Of a stretch of 21,675 bases of DNA, positions 1 through 7,981 are shown in pieces (within the stretch, counting starts at the first letter, position 1; the number at the start of each line of letters is the position of its first letter). The stretch is from positions 1 to 21,675 of the forward strand of contig CAKTTL010000045.1 in NCBI GenBank assembly GCA_934615235.1. Direction: 5' to 3'. Source of the stretch: an uncultured Clostridia bacterium (GTDB lineage Bacteria > Bacillota > Clostridia > Christensenellales > Aristaeellaceae). The position numbers and the translations under genes were made by a program. The notes under the pieces are model-generated. The model worked only from the letters and a program-made list of their open reading frames with translations, had not been told where the DNA came from and ran no database searches.

Positions 1-332
1 GGGTTCTTCTTTCTCCTGAAAGAAGTCCCCTCTCGCAAAAAAACACGGCTTTCTCTGCCGCAGCGTTTCTCCGTTCCGGCGCGCCCTCCGCGCGCCGGAA
101 CAGGAAATCCCATGCGGCTTTCTTCGGGAGAGCGCGAGAGGGTTCTTCTTTCTCCTGAAAGAAGTCCCCTCTCGCAAAAAAACACGGCTTTCTCTGCCGC
201 AGCGTTTCTCCGTTCCAGCGCGCTCTCCGCGCGCCGGAACAGGAAATCCCATGCGGCTTTCTTCGGGAGAGCGCGAGAGGGTTCTTCTTTCTCCCGAAAG
301 AAGAACCCTCTCGCAAAAAAACACGGCTTTCT
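1..332. repeat. 139-bp tandem repeat array (multi-hairpin family), left end cut by window
   Basis: Two full 139-bp units (1-139 and 140-278) and a partial third (279-332) run head to tail. Units 1 and 2 differ at only two positions, both in the GC hairpin. Each unit carries a hairpin with arms CCCTCTCGC/GCGAGAGGG and an inner CTTTC...GAAAG apex, a second hairpin with arms GTTCCGGCGCG/CGCGCCGGAAC, and a CGGCTTTCT motif after an A7 run. The minus strand of this array matches the plus strand of the array at 18293-19527, so the two are inverted relative to each other. The array starts at the window edge and probably continues leftward. Short open frames inside it are a by-product of GC-rich, stop-poor repeats. 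Confidence 0.9.
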
Positions 333-343
333 TTGGAGGGGGC

Positions 344-385
344 GCGTGGGAACCTTTCTTTCCTCAGAAAGAAAGGTTCCCACGC
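344..385. repeat. 19-bp perfect inverted repeat downstream of the gene at 403-1509
   Basis: The arms at 344-362 and 367-385 are perfectly complementary with a CTCA loop. The hairpin lies 17 bases past the stop codon of the minus-strand gene ending at 403. On the minus strand the T-run comes only about 19 bases after the stem, after the shared AAAGCCGTG motif, so this is not a textbook intrinsic terminator. It probably marks or protects the 3' end of that transcript. The TTTC/GAAA apex is shared with the other hairpins of the family, while the GCGTGGGAACC lower stem is specific to this copy. Confidence 0.75.
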
Positions 386-402
386 AAAAACCCCCGTCTC
401 CC

Positions 403-1509
403 CTACCTCTCGTCTCTCCTGCTTCCGTCGGGCATGGCGGCATTGTAGAAAGCGTCGCCATCTGTGGGCATGGGCGGGAGACCGGAGACGGCCTCCTCGC
501 CGTCGGCGGAGAGGGAAAGGAAGCGTTTGCGTTTCGGTTGTTGGGCGTACGGCTGCGGCGCGGACTGTTCCGGCGTTACCAGGCGCGCGGGGCGCGCGTC
601 AGAATCCGCCGCGCGTCGGGCTGAAGAAGCGTCGTCGTTCGTCACGCGGCGGGCGGAAACGGGCGCGTCCTCGTCGTTCCAGCCGCTGGCGCGAATGCCG
701 CGCCTTCTGCGGCGCGTGGGCGGAGCGGCGTAATCGGCCGCCTCGTCCGGCTCGACGTATGCGTTATCGTCGTTCTGCACGGGCTCGTCGGGCGCAAAAT
801 CCGGCGTGTCGTACTGCGCAGGCTCGCGGCGGCGGACAGGCGCGCCTGCGCGCCCAAAAACGCGCGTACCGCCTTCCATCGCCTCGTCGTCGCCCTCCGC
901 GGCGTACAGATCGGGGCTGGGCTGCTGCCATTGCGGCTCCGGCTCAGGGTCGGATTCCGGCTGCGCGGGCGGCGCATACGGCTGCGGCGCAGGCTCGGTT
1001 TCTCCGTCGTCAACGTCATAGAAATACTCGTCCGGCGTTTCCGCCCACGGATCGTCGACCGTGCGGCGCGGCGGTTCGGGCGGCGCGTAGTCGAGCACCT
1101 CGGGCGCGTCGAGCGAAAGGTTGTCCGCCCAGTCCGGATCGATTTCGGAAAGCGTGCGCAGCGTGGTATCCGTCCAGTCGGCATGCGCCATGGCGGAGTC
1201 CAGATCCGCATCGTCGTCCGGGCGGTAATAGGGCTCGTCCTCGTCCTCCCAGTCCGCTTCATTCTGCGGTTCGGGCACATTGACGCGCTTGCCGAAGATC
1301 AGCCGCAGCGGCCGCCAGCGCACCATCCACACCAGCCAGTCGACCGCCATGCCCGTCACGACGAGCACGATCAGCCACGTTTTCCAGTGCGCGAGAACGA
1401 GCTTGTACAGCCCCTCTCCGCCGCCGCTGAACAGCGACCAGATCCAGTCGTTTACGGCGCGCATCCATACCAGCAGCGCCGAGTAAATCGTCTTTCCAAG
1501 GTTCGACAC
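403..1509 (-). CDS. Hypothetical membrane protein with long acidic, proline-rich disordered tail
   Basis: The protein has 368 residues if translation starts at the GTG at 1509 (MSNLGKTIYS...). That start sits 6 bases after a good AGAAGGTG ribosome binding site. A start three codons upstream would overlap this site. The first 70 residues hold an amphipathic or membrane segment (TIYSALLVWM...) and a clear transmembrane helix (TWLIVLVVTGMAVDWLVWMV), followed by a basic stretch (RWRPLRLIFGKR). The remaining 290 or so residues are rich in Asp, Glu, Pro, Ala and Arg with no recognisable fold. A membrane-anchored cytoplasmic tail is likely, since positive charges follow the helix. It lies downstream of cdaA-cdaR, behind a terminator, where many Bacillota carry glmM. 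A role linked to c-di-AMP or the envelope is only a guess from position. I recognise no family. Confidence 0.75.
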   Translation of the reverse strand: MSNLGKTIYSALLVWMRAVNDWIWSLFSGGGEGLYKLVLAHWKTWLIVLVVTGMAVDWLVWMVRWRPLRLIFGKRVNVPEPQNEADWEDEDEPYYRPDDDADLDSAMAHADWTDTTLRTLSEIDPDWADNLSLDAPEVLDYAPPEPPRRTVDDPWAETPDEYFYDVDDGETEPAPQPYAPPAQPESDPEPEPQWQQPSPDLYAAEGDDEAMEGGTRVFGRAGAPVRRREPAQYDTPDFAPDEPVQNDDNAYVEPDEAADYAAPPTRRRRRGIRASGWNDEDAPVSARRVTNDDASSARRAADSDARPARLVTPEQSAPQPYAQQPKRKRFLSLSADGEEAVSGLPPMPTDGDAFYNAAMPDGSRRDER

Positions 1510-1529
1510 GCGCAGCACCTTCTTTCTGC

Positions 1530-1564
1530 AAAAAAAGAAACCCCGGTTAATTAACGAACCGGGG
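1530..1564 (-). terminator. Intrinsic terminator after cdaR, just before the next start codon
   Basis: On the minus strand, an 8-bp perfect stem (CCCCGGTT/AACCGGGG, 1557-1564 with 1541-1548) with an 8-base loop is followed by TTTCTTTTTTT. It lies 12 bases after the cdaR stop and about 20 bases before the next gene's GTG. It should therefore reduce or condition read-through from cdaAR into the gene at 403-1509. The plus strand also has a short T-run on the other side, so it may work both ways. Confidence 0.8.
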
Positions 1565-1576
1565 GAAGTTTTTGTT

Positions 1577-2896
1577 TCATTCCGCCTCGGGCTGAATCGT
1601 CAGCGTGACCGTTTGCTGCTGCGGGGTGAAGGCGTACGCCTCCGTGCCGTCCACGCGGCAGCGCACCTCGACGTTATACACGCCCTCGCCCAGGCCGGAC
1701 GCATCGACGTAAAGGTGAATATTCGCGGCTTTCAGGCCCTCGACATCCTGATACGCACCGGTGATGATCGCGCCGAGCCGTTCGCGGCTGAGCCGCGCGG
1801 AAAGCCCCGGAGCGAGGTTGTCCACCTGCACGGGCAGATCGTTATACGTATGCGTATGCTCGGCGGGCACGATGGAAACGCTCACCGCGACCTCGCGCGC
1901 CGAGGAATAGGCGTGCGCCGTCGCACCGGCGAGCGGCACGGTAACGAGCAGATCCTCCGTCGCGCCGGAGACGTCGACGGGCGACTGCACGAACATGGCC
2001 TGCATGTTATCCAGCGCGTCCGCGCTGTCGGCAATCACGACGGTCTCGGGCGAAACGTGAATTTCACCGATGCGATAGCCGTGCGCGGGCGTTCCCGTGA
2101 CCGCGCTCTGCGCGTCCACCGTATACGAACGCGTGGGCAGCACGCTGCACTCGAGCAGCACGGAATCGACAGTGACCGATTCGGACGTGACGCGGATGAG
2201 CGGGGATTCAATCTTCTCCCCGGTCGAGGTTTCCAGCGTGATGGGCACGGTGACGCGGTTGTTTTCAACCGCCGCATCCATGCTCTCCAGCGGCAGCTCG
2301 ACCACCGCGCGGCGCACCTGCTCCACCAGCGACGCGGGGCCGCTGACGGAAACCATCGACGGATCGCTCGTCGCGGAGGAATGCCACAGCCCCTCCGGCG
2401 CTTCGCCCGCCGTGCGGACGGTCACCGGGACGCGGCTGCGCGTGATATAGCGCTCCACGTTCACAAACACGGATTTCGGGTTGAAGGAAACGACCTCGCC
2501 GTACGTGCTGTAGCCGGCGGTGAAGAAAACCTCCTGCCGCCCCTCTCCCGTAATCTGCGAAAGATCGAGCCGGGGAGAGAAGCTGGACGCGGTGGCGCGG
2601 TTGTAGTTGCCCTGCGTCACCTTCGCGGTGATTTCGACGTTAATTGCCTCGCTTGTCAGATCGTCGGTGACGACATAGCCGCGCGTGCGCAGCGTGTCCG
2701 CGCCGGTAACCGACGCGCTGGCAAGGATTTCCTTCTGCCGCTCGATCGACGGATCGGACGCGATAACGACGAGCCAGAAGATGATCGCCAGCAGCACGGA
2801 AGACAGCTTCAGGACGGGATGCCGGCTGATGCGCTTCCAGATAAGCCGGAACCTCGACTCGGGCGCGGGGCGGCTTTCGGGCGTCTGCGTCTGCAT
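1577..2896 (-). CDS. cdaR: CdaR/YbbR-domain regulator of diadenylate cyclase
   Basis: A 439-residue protein. After a charged N-terminus a single transmembrane segment (about residues 28-48, LKLSSVLLAIIFWLVVIAS) is followed by a long extracytoplasmic region made of successive YbbR-type beta domains. This is the usual CdaR layout: one membrane helix and three or four YbbR repeats outside. In the family CdaR binds the membrane-bound cyclase CdaA and tunes c-di-AMP synthesis. The ATG at 2896 has a strong AAAGGAGG site 7 bases upstream. The gene starts 30 bases after the cdaA stop, so both are cotranscribed. Length and composition are normal, and a terminator follows directly. The family call rests on the membrane segment, domain pattern and gene context, because YbbR repeats are weakly conserved. 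Confidence 0.9.
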   Translation of the reverse strand: MQTQTPESRPAPESRFRLIWKRISRHPVLKLSSVLLAIIFWLVVIASDPSIERQKEILASASVTGADTLRTRGYVVTDDLTSEAINVEITAKVTQGNYNRATASSFSPRLDLSQITGEGRQEVFFTAGYSTYGEVVSFNPKSVFVNVERYITRSRVPVTVRTAGEAPEGLWHSSATSDPSMVSVSGPASLVEQVRRAVVELPLESMDAAVENNRVTVPITLETSTGEKIESPLIRVTSESVTVDSVLLECSVLPTRSYTVDAQSAVTGTPAHGYRIGEIHVSPETVVIADSADALDNMQAMFVQSPVDVSGATEDLLVTVPLAGATAHAYSSAREVAVSVSIVPAEHTHTYNDLPVQVDNLAPGLSARLSRERLGAIITGAYQDVEGLKAANIHLYVDASGLGEGVYNVEVRCRVDGTEAYAFTPQQQTVTLTIQPEAE

Positions 2897-2926
2897 GGTA
2901 TCCCCTCCTTTATTTCAGCGTGCGAA

Positions 2927-3796
2927 TTATTTTTCCGTCTTTTCCTTATGGTGCTTCGGCGGGAAGAGCAGCGAGAGAAGGCTTACGTTCGCAGCGCTTT
3001 CGTCGCCGTAGATTTCCTCGAGCACCTGGCGCAGGCTCGCCGCGTCGAGGTAGCGGGTGATGCGCCCGCCGCGCGCCATGGAGATGATGCCCGTTTCCTC
3101 GGAGACGATCAGCGTCACGCTGTCGGTAATTTCGGAAACGCCCAGCGCCGCGCGATGGCGCGTGCCCAGGTCGCGGCTGATGCTGGTATCCTGGCTCAGC
3201 GGCAGCAGGCAGGCGGCGGCCTCGATGCGATAGCCGCGCACAATCACCGCGCCGTCGTGCAGGGGGGTGTTGGGTTCGAAGATGTTTTCGATCAGCGGGG
3301 CGGAAATTTCGGAATCGATCCGGGTGCCGGTATCGATGATATCCTGCAGGCCCGTCTTGCGCTCGATAACGATCAGCGCGCCGACACGGCGGCGGGACAG
3401 GCGCGTAAGCGCCGTAATAATTTCCTCCGTCACGCTCGCGCCGAGTTCTTTTTTCTCGCCCGCGCGAATATGCGAGGCGGAGCTTGCGCGGCCGATGCGC
3501 TCAAGCGCCCTGCGCAGCTCGTCCTGGAACAGAACGACCAGCACGACCGCGCCGCTGTTGACCACCAGCTGCAAAATCCAGTTCAGCGCCTTAAAGCCCA
3601 GCCAGTCGCTCACCCAGTAAAGGACGAACACCACCGCGATACCCTTGAGCACCTGCGAAGCGCGCGTATCCTTGGCGATCACGAGCAGCTTGTAAATCAG
3701 AAACGCCACGATAGCGATATCCAGTATGTCCACGATCGTGGGACGGCTGACAATCGTCCACAGCAGACTGGTAACCTGCTGCCAAAGCTGCTGCAT
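2927..3796 (-). CDS. cdaA: Membrane diadenylate cyclase CdaA (DisA_N domain)
   Basis: It makes cyclic di-AMP from two ATP. Three N-terminal membrane helices (within about residues 15-90) precede a cytosolic DisA_N domain. The catalytic DGA motif (LHDGAVIVRG, about residues 179-188) and the RHR motif (GTRHRAALG, about 211-219) are both intact, and FQDELRRALERIG is the typical link between membrane and catalytic parts. The reading frame opens at a GTG at 3802. The ATG at 3796 is preferred because the GAAGGGGG site lies about 9 bases before it but only 3 bases before the GTG. The product is then 289 residues, close to the usual 270-280. It is the first gene of a cdaA-cdaR unit, with a -10 box about 37 bases upstream. 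Function is near certain from the motifs. Confidence 0.96.
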   Translation of the reverse strand: MQQLWQQVTSLLWTIVSRPTIVDILDIAIVAFLIYKLLVIAKDTRASQVLKGIAVVFVLYWVSDWLGFKALNWILQLVVNSGAVVLVVLFQDELRRALERIGRASSASHIRAGEKKELGASVTEEIITALTRLSRRRVGALIVIERKTGLQDIIDTGTRIDSEISAPLIENIFEPNTPLHDGAVIVRGYRIEAAACLLPLSQDTSISRDLGTRHRAALGVSEITDSVTLIVSEETGIISMARGGRITRYLDAASLRQVLEEIYGDESAANVSLLSLLFPPKHHKEKTEK

Positions 3797-3832
3797 CGCC
3801 ACGTTCCCCCTTCATTTTCATTCCGCCTTACC

Positions 3833-3861
3833 ATTATACAACACACGCGGCCCGGAAAAAA
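3833..3861 (-). promoter_or_regulatory. Probable promoter of cdaA-cdaR
   Basis: A perfect TATAAT (minus strand, 3838-3833) lies 37 bases before the cdaA ATG. The -35 region 17 bases upstream is poor (a T-run at 3861-3856), so an activator or another sigma determinant may help. The upstream gene ends at 3882, so the promoter fills most of this 79-base gap. No convincing terminator for the upstream GH65 gene was seen here, only a 5-bp GCGGC/GCCGC inverted repeat. Confidence 0.5.
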
Positions 3862-3881
3862 GCCGCAATTCGGAAATTTTT

Positions 3882-6053
3882 TCAGGAAATATTAAACACC
3901 TCGCGCACGACGGGCTTTCCCTTCCTGAGCAGGACGCATTCGTCGTACGCCATCACAAGCAGCGGCGAACCGGCCAGCAGTTCCAGCGCGAATTCTCCCT
4001 CCCGCAGCGTAAAGCCGACCACGCGATCCTGATAGCGCAGGCGCAGCGAGAAGGGCCGCGCTTTTTTCAGCGCGCGCGGCGCGAAGGTGAGCGCGCCCGA
4101 TTCGACGCTCAGCCCAGCGTAGCCCCGCACGAGCGCCAGCCATGCGCCGCACTGCTCCGCGGCGCGAAGCGCCTCTCCGCCCGCCGCCTGCCCCGCAGCG
4201 CGGCCGAACAGCTCCGCCGCCTTTTCCTCCCGGCCCAGACGTACCGCCAGCGCGGCGTGCACCCCCGCCGACGCGCCGTGGTGCAGCGTCAGCGGCTCGT
4301 AGAGGTCGAAATTCGGCGCAATCTCTTCGTCCTTATACTGATGCGGCAGGCAGTAAAACCCCAGCAGCACGTCGGCGTGCGCGATCAGCGCGCTACGCAT
4401 CAGGCGATCCCAGCTCCAGTGCCGCTCCGGCGGCAGTTCCGCTTCCTCCAGCTCCGCCGCGGGACGCAGGTCTCTGTCGAAAAAGCCGTCCTGCTGCTCG
4501 AAAAGGCCGCGGCTTTCGGGCAGATACAGATTGCGCGCAACGCGCGTAAAGAGCAGAAGCTCCCGCCCCGTCAGCCCGAGCGGCCGCAGGACGATCGTCC
4601 CGGTAACGTTCTGCGCAAGGTCGCAGAAGGTTTCCAGGCAGAAGCGCGCCATGCGGTTCGTATACCAGTTGTTGGCGACGCAGCGCTCGTATTCGTTCGG
4701 ACCGGTCGTATAGAGGAACAGAACCCTGCGCCGCTTGGGCTGCCAGCTCGCCCGGCTCACCCAGAACCTGCAGATTTCCAGCATCACGGGCATGCCGTAC
4801 TGGATGAGGAATTTCTTGTTTCCGGTATATTTGTAGCCGAACCAGAAGGCATAGAAAACGGCCGCGTTGCGGTGCAGCGCCGTCAGGACGGCCTCGCCGT
4901 CGCGGCAGCCTTCCTCGCCGTCGAACGTTTCCAGCGGGTAGAGCGCGCCCTTGCAGCCGATCGCCCGCGCAGCCTCCATCGCCTGCGGCAGCTGCTCGAA
5001 CCGTTCGCGCAGCAGCGCCTTCCCAGCCTCCTCTCCCTGCACGCCGAACGTCGCCGGCACGCGGAAGAGATCGTCCTCCCAGTTTCGCGCCTCGCCCATG
5101 CAGCCGCTTTGCAGCCGGAACAGCGCCAGCCGCACGCCCTGCGTCGCCGCTGCGTCCGCCTCGATTTCCGCGTTCGCCGCGTCCCAGCGCGCCCCCCAGA
5201 CGGCGGCATGCTCTTCCAGCAGCGCGTCAAAGCCCGCGCTTTCAGCCGCGCAGAGCGCGTCCAGCGCACGCCCGCGCAGCGCCTCGGGCGTTTCTTCATC
5301 CCCGCGCGCAAGCGTCACCGCCACAAATTTAACGATTTCCGCCGTTTCACCCGCGCGAACGGCCCTGCAAACCCGCCGCTCCGCCCGGCCCGGCCCGGCT
5401 TCCCGCGCGTCTCCGCCGCAGGAAAACGCGCAGCACACCGTAAAGCGCGCAGCGCCGAACGGGTTTTCCTCCGTCCGCGCCAGAATATACGATCTGCCGT
5501 CCTGCTCGCCCGCGCCGAGCGGCTGCCAGCAGCGCTCGACGTTCGCATCCACGGCCGGCGCGAATTCGATTACCGTATCGAACGAGGGCGTGACGCGATA
5601 GCGCAGCGCCAGCAGCTCCGGCCGCGCGGCGGAGAAAAACCGCTCCGTCTCGCACGCGGCCTCGCCGCCCTCCAGCCGCACGGCAAACGCCCGTGAAAGC
5701 ACGCCGCGCCGCATGTCCAGCTCCCGCCGGAAGGAAACGGGCTCCATCGCGCCCAGATCGATCTCCTCGCCGCCAACGCGCACGTTCGTCTCCAGGATAT
5801 CCGGCGCGCAGGACGCGCAGCCGTAAAACGCGCTGCAGCCGCGCCGCTCGCCGTCCTCCCGCGCGCGGGGAACCCACACGCCCGCCAGGCGCGCGCGGCG
5901 CGACCCGTCGCCGGAATATTTCTCCTCAAATCCGCCGTCCGCGCCGAGAAAGCCGTTGCCCGCCGCCGTCGCGGCGTCGGCAGCCGCCCGGTCCTCGCGG
6001 TGCAGCTCCGTTTCCGTTATCAGCCAGGGATCTACATGGAAGAGCGTTTTCAC
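3882..6053 (-). CDS. Divergent glycoside hydrolase family 65 protein (maltose/kojibiose-phosphorylase-like)
   Basis: A 723-residue protein. The N-terminal beta-sandwich region has the family-like NGFLGADGGFEEKY (residues 33-46). The (alpha/alpha)6 domain has TGPNEYE (450-456), where Glu454 matches the GH65 general acid, followed by NNWYTNRMA as in maltose phosphorylases. HADVLLGFY (559-567) and YEPLTLHHGAS (585-595) also fit. Two conserved blocks are altered. The usual FWDTEIF-type block reads NWEDDLF (324-330), and the usual HESSLS-type phosphate loop reads HHGASAG (591-597). An inverting disaccharide phosphorylase is the likely ancestry, but substrate and phosphate use are uncertain. There is no signal peptide, so it is cytosolic. 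The GTG start follows AAAAGGAGC by 7 bases. It is the last gene of the rph-rdgB operon, 18 bases after the phosphoesterase stop, with no sugar transporter nearby. Confidence 0.85.
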   Translation of the reverse strand: MKTLFHVDPWLITETELHREDRAAADAATAAGNGFLGADGGFEEKYSGDGSRRARLAGVWVPRAREDGERRGCSAFYGCASCAPDILETNVRVGGEEIDLGAMEPVSFRRELDMRRGVLSRAFAVRLEGGEAACETERFFSAARPELLALRYRVTPSFDTVIEFAPAVDANVERCWQPLGAGEQDGRSYILARTEENPFGAARFTVCCAFSCGGDAREAGPGRAERRVCRAVRAGETAEIVKFVAVTLARGDEETPEALRGRALDALCAAESAGFDALLEEHAAVWGARWDAANAEIEADAAATQGVRLALFRLQSGCMGEARNWEDDLFRVPATFGVQGEEAGKALLRERFEQLPQAMEAARAIGCKGALYPLETFDGEEGCRDGEAVLTALHRNAAVFYAFWFGYKYTGNKKFLIQYGMPVMLEICRFWVSRASWQPKRRRVLFLYTTGPNEYERCVANNWYTNRMARFCLETFCDLAQNVTGTIVLRPLGLTGRELLLFTRVARNLYLPESRGLFEQQDGFFDRDLRPAAELEEAELPPERHWSWDRLMRSALIAHADVLLGFYCLPHQYKDEEIAPNFDLYEPLTLHHGASAGVHAALAVRLGREEKAAELFGRAAGQAAGGEALRAAEQCGAWLALVRGYAGLSVESGALTFAPRALKKARPFSLRLRYQDRVVGFTLREGEFALELLAGSPLLVMAYDECVLLRKGKPVVREVFNIS

Positions 6054-6071
6054 CCGTTTCGCTCCTTTTCT

Positions 6072-6563
6072 TTATCGCATTTTTTCCTGCAGCTTTTTCA
6101 GTTCCGCCCGGATCTCCCCCGAACCCTCGATCTCGACGACCGCATATTCGCGGTTCTTCAGCGCGCCGGGGTTCACCAGCAGCACGCCGCCCTCCCAGCG
6201 GCAGTACGGGAGATGCGTATGCCCGAACAGCGCCAGCGCGCAGCCGTTGGCGGCCGCGGCCTCGGCCAGCATCCCCGTTTCCAGCTTCACGGAAAAGAGA
6301 TGTCCGTGCGTGATCATCACGCGCACGCCCGCCGCGTTCAGCCGCACCGTCCCCGGCAGGGACGAAAACGGGTCGCAATTGCCCGCCACGGCCTGGAATT
6401 CGGTTTCCGGCCGCGTTTCGGCCAGCGCGGCGCGCAGATACAGCGCGTCCGATTCCACGTCGCCCAGCCAGCAGAACAGATCGCAGCCCGGCATTTCTCG
6501 GACGAGATCCTCCCGCGCGAAGCGCGCGTTATGCCCGTCCGACGCGCAAACGATTCTGTACAT
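6072..6563 (-). CDS. YfcE/MJ0936-family metallophosphoesterase
   Basis: A 163-residue cytosolic calcineurin-like phosphoesterase, the usual length for the YfcE family. All metal-binding motifs are in order: SDGH (8-11, normally DxH), LGD (33-35), GNCD (61-64), HGH (86-88) and GHTH (114-117), then VNPGALKNREY as in YfcE-type enzymes. Family members hydrolyse phosphodiester bonds, and the physiological substrate is generally unknown. The ATG at 6563 overlaps the stop of the upstream RNase PH-RdgB gene by one base (TAATG), so translation is probably coupled. In many Bacillota a gene of this type follows rdgB, which supports the call. The reading frame could be extended upstream, but the coupled ATG begins exactly at the conserved first beta strand. 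Confidence 0.93.
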   Translation of the reverse strand: MYRIVCASDGHNARFAREDLVREMPGCDLFCWLGDVESDALYLRAALAETRPETEFQAVAGNCDPFSSLPGTVRLNAAGVRVMITHGHLFSVKLETGMLAEAAAANGCALALFGHTHLPYCRWEGGVLLVNPGALKNREYAVVEIEGSGEIRAELKKLQEKMR

Positions 6564-7849
6564 TATTTTTCCGCCTCCAGCGCCGCAATCAGCGCGGCCG
6601 CCGCGCGCTTGCGATGGCTGACGGCGTTCTTTTCGCTCTCGCTCATTTCGGCGAAGGTCTTCTCCCCGCCCGCGTAGAGGAAGACGGGATCGTAGCCAAA
6701 CCCGTTCTCGCCGCGGCATTCGGGGATGATCTCGCCCTCGGCGCGCCCCTCGACGACGAGCGGCTCGCGGCCGGGCCGCGTGAGCGCCATCGCGCAGATA
6801 AACCGCGCGGTGCGCGGCGCGGGCACATCCCTGAGGTTTTCTTCCAGCAGCGCGACGTTCGCCGCGTCGTTGCCGTGCTCGCCCGCATAGCGCGCGCTGT
6901 ATACGCCCGGCGCGCCGCCGAGCGCGTCCACGCACAGGCCGGTATCGTCGGCCAGCGCGGCGCAGCCGGTCAGCTTTGTGACGGCCTCGGCCTTGAGGAG
7001 CGCGTTCTCGGCGAAAGTTTTGCCGGTCTCCTCCACGTCCAGTTCGATTCCCGCCTCGCGCAGCGAAAGCACCTCGTAGCGTCCGTCCAGAATTTCCTTC
7101 ACCTCGCGCGCCTTATGCGCGTTGTTGGTGGCGAAAAGCAGGCGCGGCGTCTTCGGGGCGATCCAGCGGGCAGCCTCGCCGAGCGCTTCGCGCTGTGCGC
7201 GCATGAGCGCGTCGATTCCTTCCTCCGCCAGATCGAGCAGCGCGGAAAGCCGCGCGCGCGGGAAGACCGCATGCTCGCCCGTGCCCTGGATTTCGATGAG
7301 GCTGCGGTTTTCGTCCATGATGACGTTCATGTCCACGTCGGCGCGGCTGTCCTGCTCGTAGCACAGATCAAGCGCGTTCTCGCCCGCCACTACGCCGCAG
7401 CTGACGGCCGCAACCTGCCGCACGATCGGCGAATCGAACAGCTTATGCTCGGCGATCAGCCGGTCGACGGCCAGGCAGACCGCCACGAAGCCGCCGGTAA
7501 TCGACGCGCAGCGCGTGCCGCCGTCGGCCTCGATCACGTCGCAGTCGACGGTAATCGTCCGCTCGCCCAGGCGCGTCAGGTCGACCGCCTGCCGCAGCGC
7601 GCGGCCGATCAGGCGCGAAATCTCCACGCCGCGGCCGTCCTTTTTCACGCCGTCGCGCGGCTTGCGGCCGTTGCCTGTGGATGCGGGCAGCATGGCGTAT
7701 TCGGCGGTCAGCCAGCCCTGCCCCTTGCCCTTGAGGAAGGGCGGCACGCCCTCCGTCACCGTCACGGCGCAGAGCACGCGCGTGCCGCCGCAGGAAATCA
7801 GACACGAGGGCGCGCGGAGGAAATTGGTTTCTATGGCAATCTTTCGCAT
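6563..7849 (-). CDS. rph-rdgB: Bifunctional RNase PH / RdgB (XTP/dITP diphosphatase) fusion
   Basis: A 428-residue fusion of two enzymes. Residues 1 to about 230 are RNase PH, a phosphorolytic 3'-5' exonuclease that trims tRNA and rRNA. It carries DGRGVEISRLIGRALR (71-86), the phosphate-site Arg in ADGGTRCASITGG (108-120) and the acidic QDSRADVDMNVIM (166-178). Residues 236-428 are a full RdgB/Ham1 pyrophosphatase that removes non-canonical purine NTPs: FATNNAHKAREV (239-250), FAENALLKA, LADDTGLCVDALGGAPGVYS, FGYDPVF (384-390) and SHRKRA (411-416). The RNase PH part begins directly at the first core strand and lacks the usual dozen residues with the R.DGR...LRP motif. The ATG is nevertheless supported by AAGGAG 8 bases upstream, with no good start further up. 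First gene of its operon, overlapping the next by one base. Confidence 0.95.
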   Translation of the reverse strand: MRKIAIETNFLRAPSCLISCGGTRVLCAVTVTEGVPPFLKGKGQGWLTAEYAMLPASTGNGRKPRDGVKKDGRGVEISRLIGRALRQAVDLTRLGERTITVDCDVIEADGGTRCASITGGFVAVCLAVDRLIAEHKLFDSPIVRQVAAVSCGVVAGENALDLCYEQDSRADVDMNVIMDENRSLIEIQGTGEHAVFPRARLSALLDLAEEGIDALMRAQREALGEAARWIAPKTPRLLFATNNAHKAREVKEILDGRYEVLSLREAGIELDVEETGKTFAENALLKAEAVTKLTGCAALADDTGLCVDALGGAPGVYSARYAGEHGNDAANVALLEENLRDVPAPRTARFICAMALTRPGREPLVVEGRAEGEIIPECRGENGFGYDPVFLYAGGEKTFAEMSESEKNAVSHRKRAAAALIAALEAEK

Positions 7850-7887
7850 ATTCGTTACTCCTTCGTTTCGCAGCGTATTGTGTTTTC

Positions 7888-7916
7888 AGTATATCACAGA
7901 TACGCGCTGCGCGCAA
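7888..7916 (-). promoter_or_regulatory. Promoter of the rph-rdgB / phosphoesterase / GH65 operon
   Basis: On the minus strand TTGCGC (7916-7911), a 17-base spacer and TATACT (7893-7888) form a good sigma-A-type promoter. Transcription would start near 7881, about 32 bases before the ATG. The -35 box overlaps the T-run that ends the metQ terminator, so the two operons are separated with no spare sequence. Confidence 0.65.
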
Positions 7917-7956
7917 AAAGGAAAACCCTCCCGCCGCGTTTTTTGCGGCGGGAGGG
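7915..7956 (-). terminator. Intrinsic terminator of metNIQ
   Basis: A perfect 12-bp stem (CCCTCCCGCCGC with its complement, 7956-7945 and 7937-7926) and a 7-base loop are followed on the minus strand by TTTTCCTTTTT. It lies 25 bases after the metQ stop codon. Confidence 0.92.
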
Positions 7957-7981
7957 CTGCAGGATCCGTTATGCGGAGAAA

